NCBI GenBank assembly: GCA_029933755.1
Contig: JAOZNO010000131.1
Coordinates: 1 to 8,242, forward strand
Reading direction: 5' to 3'
DNA: 8,242 bases
Source: Bacteroidales bacterium
Lineage (GTDB): Bacteria > Bacteroidota > Bacteroidia > Bacteroidales > NBLH01
Below, in pieces: positions 6,174 through 8,242 of the stretch. A program made the translations under genes and the position numbers. Numbering within the stretch: position 1 is the stretch's first letter; each line of letters opens with the position of its first letter. The notes below the pieces were generated by a model. That model saw only the letters and a list, made by a program, of their open reading frames with translations, was not told where the DNA came from and searched no databases.

Positions 6174-6956
6174 TTAAAGAGCTGTTTCAACTATTTTTTT
6201 AAATTTATCTAACTGAAAAGGCTTTTTTATCCAACCAGTAGCACCTGCTTTTTTTGCTTCCATTTTCTTTTCCCTGTCTGTTTCACTACTGAGCATTAGT
6301 ATTGGTATTTTTTTATACTTTGGTAGTCGTCTAAGTTTTGTAACAAGTTCCGCACCATTCATTACGGGCATTCTATAGTCCACAATTATTAAGTCAAAAT
6401 TATTTTCATTTGCAGCTGCAATTTCATATGCTTCTTGTGGGTTACTAGAAGCTATAACCTTAAAACCCGCTGTAGTTAAACTTGATTTCATAACAATTAC
6501 ATTTGTTTCAAAATCATCGACAATAAGTAATTTTTTAATTTTGTTTTTTGAAATATCCGGTTTGTATGAAAGGTCTTCTGAAAAGAAAATTTCAGCTTGT
6601 GGATATTTTAATATCGTTTTTAGCATTTCGTAATTATCACTTTCTTTAAGCAAATATCCTCGAGCACCCACTTCCATAAGTTTTTCAATATAAGATTCAT
6701 TATCATACATTGACAAACCAATAATTACTAAACCGGGATATTTAGCTAATGCTTTTTTTGTTGCTTCAATACCATCCATTAGAGGCATTTCTATATCCAT
6801 AAACACAATATCCGGCTGTTTAGATGTTAATAGTTCCAGAAATTCTTCACCATTTGATGCCTCACCAATTATTTCAACTTCGCCTGCTGTTTTTAAAGTT
6901 TCGATTAGAGATTTTCTAAATACGACTTTGTCTTCTACTAAAATAACTTTTTTCAT
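6174..6956 (-). CDS. Double-receiver (REC-REC) response regulator, both receivers intact
   Basis: 260 residues made of two receiver domains with no DNA-binding or enzymatic output domain. REC1 (about 2-125) resembles the NarL/LuxR-type receiver: acidic pair Glu8-Asp9, phospho-acceptor Asp54 (FMDIEMP), Ser82 and Lys104 (GYLLKES). The helix-turn-helix expected after such a receiver is replaced by REC2 (about 140-260). REC2 is CheY-like: Asp147-Asp148 (LLIVDD), Asp193 (IVDYRMP), Ser223 and Lys245 (KKPF). All five receiver landmark positions are therefore present in both domains. With CheA two genes downstream and no stand-alone cheY in view, this is a good candidate target of CheA phosphotransfer. 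It could act as a protein-interaction output, a two-input switch or a phosphate sink. It has the same length and layout as the next gene upstream, indicating a tandem duplication. The ATG at 6956 places beta-1 (KKVILVED) right at the N-terminus, as expected. Confidence 0.93.
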   Translation of the reverse strand: MKKVILVEDKVVFRKSLIETLKTAGEVEIIGEASNGEEFLELLTSKQPDIVFMDIEMPLMDGIEATKKALAKYPGLVIIGLSMYDNESYIEKLMEVGARGYLLKESDNYEMLKTILKYPQAEIFFSEDLSYKPDISKNKIKKLLIVDDFETNVIVMKSSLTTAGFKVIASSNPQEAYEIAAANENNFDLIIVDYRMPVMNGAELVTKLRRLPKYKKIPILMLSSETDREKKMEAKKAGATGWIKKPFQLDKFKKIVETAL

Positions 6957-7122
6957 TTTTTATAATTTTAATTTTTTGAAGCATGTAGAACTTATAAATA
7001 AAAACTGTTCTTACAAATTCACACATGCAAAATACTATTTATTATGTTGTTTGTATTTACCAAATTATTTGACAGAAATATTAATACGAAAACACATTTG
7101 CTATTCTTAAACTTTCATTTTA
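6957..7122. other. 166-bp intergenic gap between the two REC-REC genes
   Basis: No gene is seen. The DNA is AT-rich. A loose, interrupted dyad is present: gcatgt and agaac (6981-6991) can pair with gttct (7007-7011) and acatgc (7023-7028). I found no strict TAnnTTTG box reading toward the downstream gene; the nearest is ATAATTTG on the minus strand, one position off. The gap may hold a weak internal promoter or simply an untranslated spacer. Confidence 0.4.
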
Positions 7123-7905
7123 TTATTTTTCCAATATTTTCACTATTGTTTCAAAAGAAAAATCATTTTCTAAATAAATAAGCTCATTATTAAGATTGTT
7201 TTTTATTTCTGTTGTATTATCGTTTCCATTTATTAAAAACACTTTTATTTTTTTTGTATTTTCCAATAAGGTAGAAACGAAATTATTATTCCGTTTAATA
7301 ACAGACTGATCAATTATTACCGCATCAATATCTTTTTCTTTCATGAAAAAAATTGACTCAGTAGCATTCTGTGCTTTTAAAACAGTATAACCACATTTGA
7401 ATAAAAAATGTCTTAAACTCAAATGTTGACTTTCCGACCTATCGACAAACAGAATTGTTTTGTGAGATTTTAAGAAAGGAAGGTAATGATTAATTTCGCA
7501 AGAGAAAACAAAAGAATCAGCTTTTCCGGCAATCAATTCTTTAATTCCTTCGTAATTATTCCCTGTTTTGATAAAATAACCATGTGCCCCCACATCAATA
7601 AGTTTTTGAATATAAATTTCTTTCTCATAGCTCGACATACCAATTATTTTAATATCAGGATAAAGTGAGACGATCTTTTTTGTAGCCTCAAACCCATTCA
7701 TATATGGCATTTCAATATCCATAAATATTAGTTCAGGTTTGTTTGTTTTTATTTTTTCAAGAAGTTCTAAACCATTTTCTGCTTCTTCAATAAACTCCAC
7801 ATTCCCTATCCCTTCAAACTCTACTTCATAAATCTCTTTAAGCACCTCCTTGAGCGCTTTTCTAAAATCTTTAGAATCATCAGTGATCATTAGCTTTTTT
7901 ATCAT
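7123..7905 (-). CDS. Double-receiver (REC-REC) protein with a degenerate second receiver
   Basis: 260 residues, the same length and layout as the next gene downstream. REC1 (about 2-130) is intact and NarL-like: Asp9-Asp10 (MITDDS), Asp63 (FMDIEMP), Ser91, Lys113 (GYFIKTG). It closely resembles REC1 of the neighbour, sharing FMDIEMP, EATKK and VGA-GY. The second domain (about 148-260) keeps the receiver fold pattern (KTILFVDRSE, DAVIID) and an Asp at the phospho-acceptor position (Asp199). The other landmarks are changed: the second acidic residue is Arg156, the switch Ser/Thr is Asn226, and the conserved Lys-Pro is Asn247-Asp248. This is best read as a pseudoreceiver used for binding rather than switching. 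The gene is first in the cluster, with a promoter directly at its ATG. M1 is preferred over M6 because beta-1 begins at about residue 3. Confidence 0.9.
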   Translation of the reverse strand: MIKKLMITDDSKDFRKALKEVLKEIYEVEFEGIGNVEFIEEAENGLELLEKIKTNKPELIFMDIEMPYMNGFEATKKIVSLYPDIKIIGMSSYEKEIYIQKLIDVGAHGYFIKTGNNYEGIKELIAGKADSFVFSCEINHYLPFLKSHKTILFVDRSESQHLSLRHFLFKCGYTVLKAQNATESIFFMKEKDIDAVIIDQSVIKRNNNFVSTLLENTKKIKVFLINGNDNTTEIKNNLNNELIYLENDFSFETIVKILEK

Positions 7906-7936
7906 TGTGCAAAGGTAAACACAGAAGCTGTAGCAA
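7906..7936 (-). promoter_or_regulatory. Probable Bacteroidota promoter giving a leaderless transcript
   Basis: On the minus strand TACCTTTG (7917-7910) is a full match to the Bacteroidota -7 box TAnnTTTG. A TTG (7936-7934) lies 16 bases upstream as a candidate -33 element, slightly closer than usual. The -7 box ends only 4 bases before the ATG at 7905, so transcription would begin at or next to the start codon. It is the only strict TAnnTTTG match I found in the gaps between minus-strand genes, so it may drive the whole cluster. Confidence 0.65.
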
Positions 7937-7947
7937 GTATAAGTGTG

Positions 7948-7979
7948 TATACGGCTTTTTCTACGTAAAAATACGTATA
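7948..7979. promoter_or_regulatory. TACGTA-N4-TACGTA dyad, candidate operator upstream of the cluster promoter
   Basis: Two copies of the palindrome tacgta (7962-7967 and 7972-7977) are separated by four A bases, and a related half-site tatacg lies at 7948-7953, able to pair with cgtata at 7974-7979. The dyad centre is about 64 bp upstream of the predicted transcription start, a common place for an activator site. The binding protein is unknown. Confidence 0.4.
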
Positions 7980-8242
7980 GACAAATAATAAATTAGGAGA
8001 ATTTGAAATATAATCGTTATAATAACTCAGTAAAGGATGAGAAAATTAAAATTGTATCCTTACAAAGTAGGGACGGTCTTTGTTGTTCAATTCTTAGAGC
8101 TTGTAGATTTAAGCGGCTCTGGTTTAAATATTCCGGGATTCTTATTTTTCAATATTTTATATTAAGTATCAGGTAATTAGAAATTGGGTTACTATTCAGT
8201 TTGCTTATAGACCACATAAACAATTATATGCCACAGATTAAC
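7980..8242. other. 263-bp right-hand region with no convincing gene
   Basis: No long open frame is present on either strand. The only start-to-stop frame I considered is a 42-codon plus-strand frame at 8037-8165 beginning MRKLKLYPYK. It has an aaagg directly against its ATG, too close to act as a normal ribosome-binding site, and I recognise no family. The remainder (8166-8242) has stops in that frame and ends in ccacagattaac at the window edge. The gene upstream of the cluster lies outside the window. Confidence 0.4.

Noticed and set aside
6981..7028. Riboswitch or terminator between the two REC-REC genes
   Set aside because: Only an interrupted 6+5 bp dyad with an 11-base bulge is present, with no T-run in either direction and no recognisable aptamer.
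8037..8165. 42-codon plus-strand frame starting MRKLKLYPYK
   Set aside because: Short, with no recognised family, no plausible promoter and an aaagg directly touching the ATG. It could be a gene remnant but this cannot be supported.

Overview
The window looks like Bacteroidota (Bacteroidetes) DNA. It is strongly AT-rich, translational starts lack clear Shine-Dalgarno sequences, the one convincing promoter carries the phylum's TAnnTTTG -7 box, and the intergenic gaps hold the degenerate short tandem repeats I associate with this phylum. I cannot name a genus.

All convincing genes lie on the minus strand, so the cluster reads from right to left. In transcription order: a two-receiver response regulator whose second receiver is degenerate (7905-7123); a second, intact two-receiver regulator of the same length (6956-6174); a four-helix-bundle protein of the 23S rRNA intervening-sequence family (6120-5761); cheA (5714-3741); cheW (3532-3050); a methyl-accepting chemotaxis protein (MCP) with no extracytoplasmic sensor domain (3018-1630); a bacteriohemerythrin (1597-1193); and the N-terminal part of a dCache-HAMP receptor that runs off the left edge (1133-1).

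This is a chemosensory cluster. The receptors would control CheA through CheW, and CheA would pass phosphate from His44 to receiver domains. No single-domain CheY, cheR, cheB, or flagellar or gliding gene is present, so the likeliest phosphate acceptors here are the two REC-REC proteins. The second receiver of the promoter-proximal one has lost the residues needed for normal phosphorylation switching. The MCP has no obvious sensor of its own and sits next to an O2-binding hemerythrin, which suggests oxygen or redox sensing in trans. Its last five residues fit the CheR/CheB docking motif, so methylation enzymes probably exist elsewhere.

The most unusual structure is at the two edges of cheA. 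The four-helix-bundle gene upstream of cheA is bracketed by inverted arrays of degenerate 8-bp repeats. The cheA-cheW gap is bracketed by inverted arrays of degenerate 7-bp repeats around about 95 bp of non-coding DNA. Both look like insertions of small elements into an otherwise tight operon.

The right-hand 337 bp (7906-8242) has no convincing gene. It holds the probable leaderless promoter of the cluster and, about 64 bp upstream of the predicted start, a TACGTA-N4-TACGTA dyad that could be an operator.
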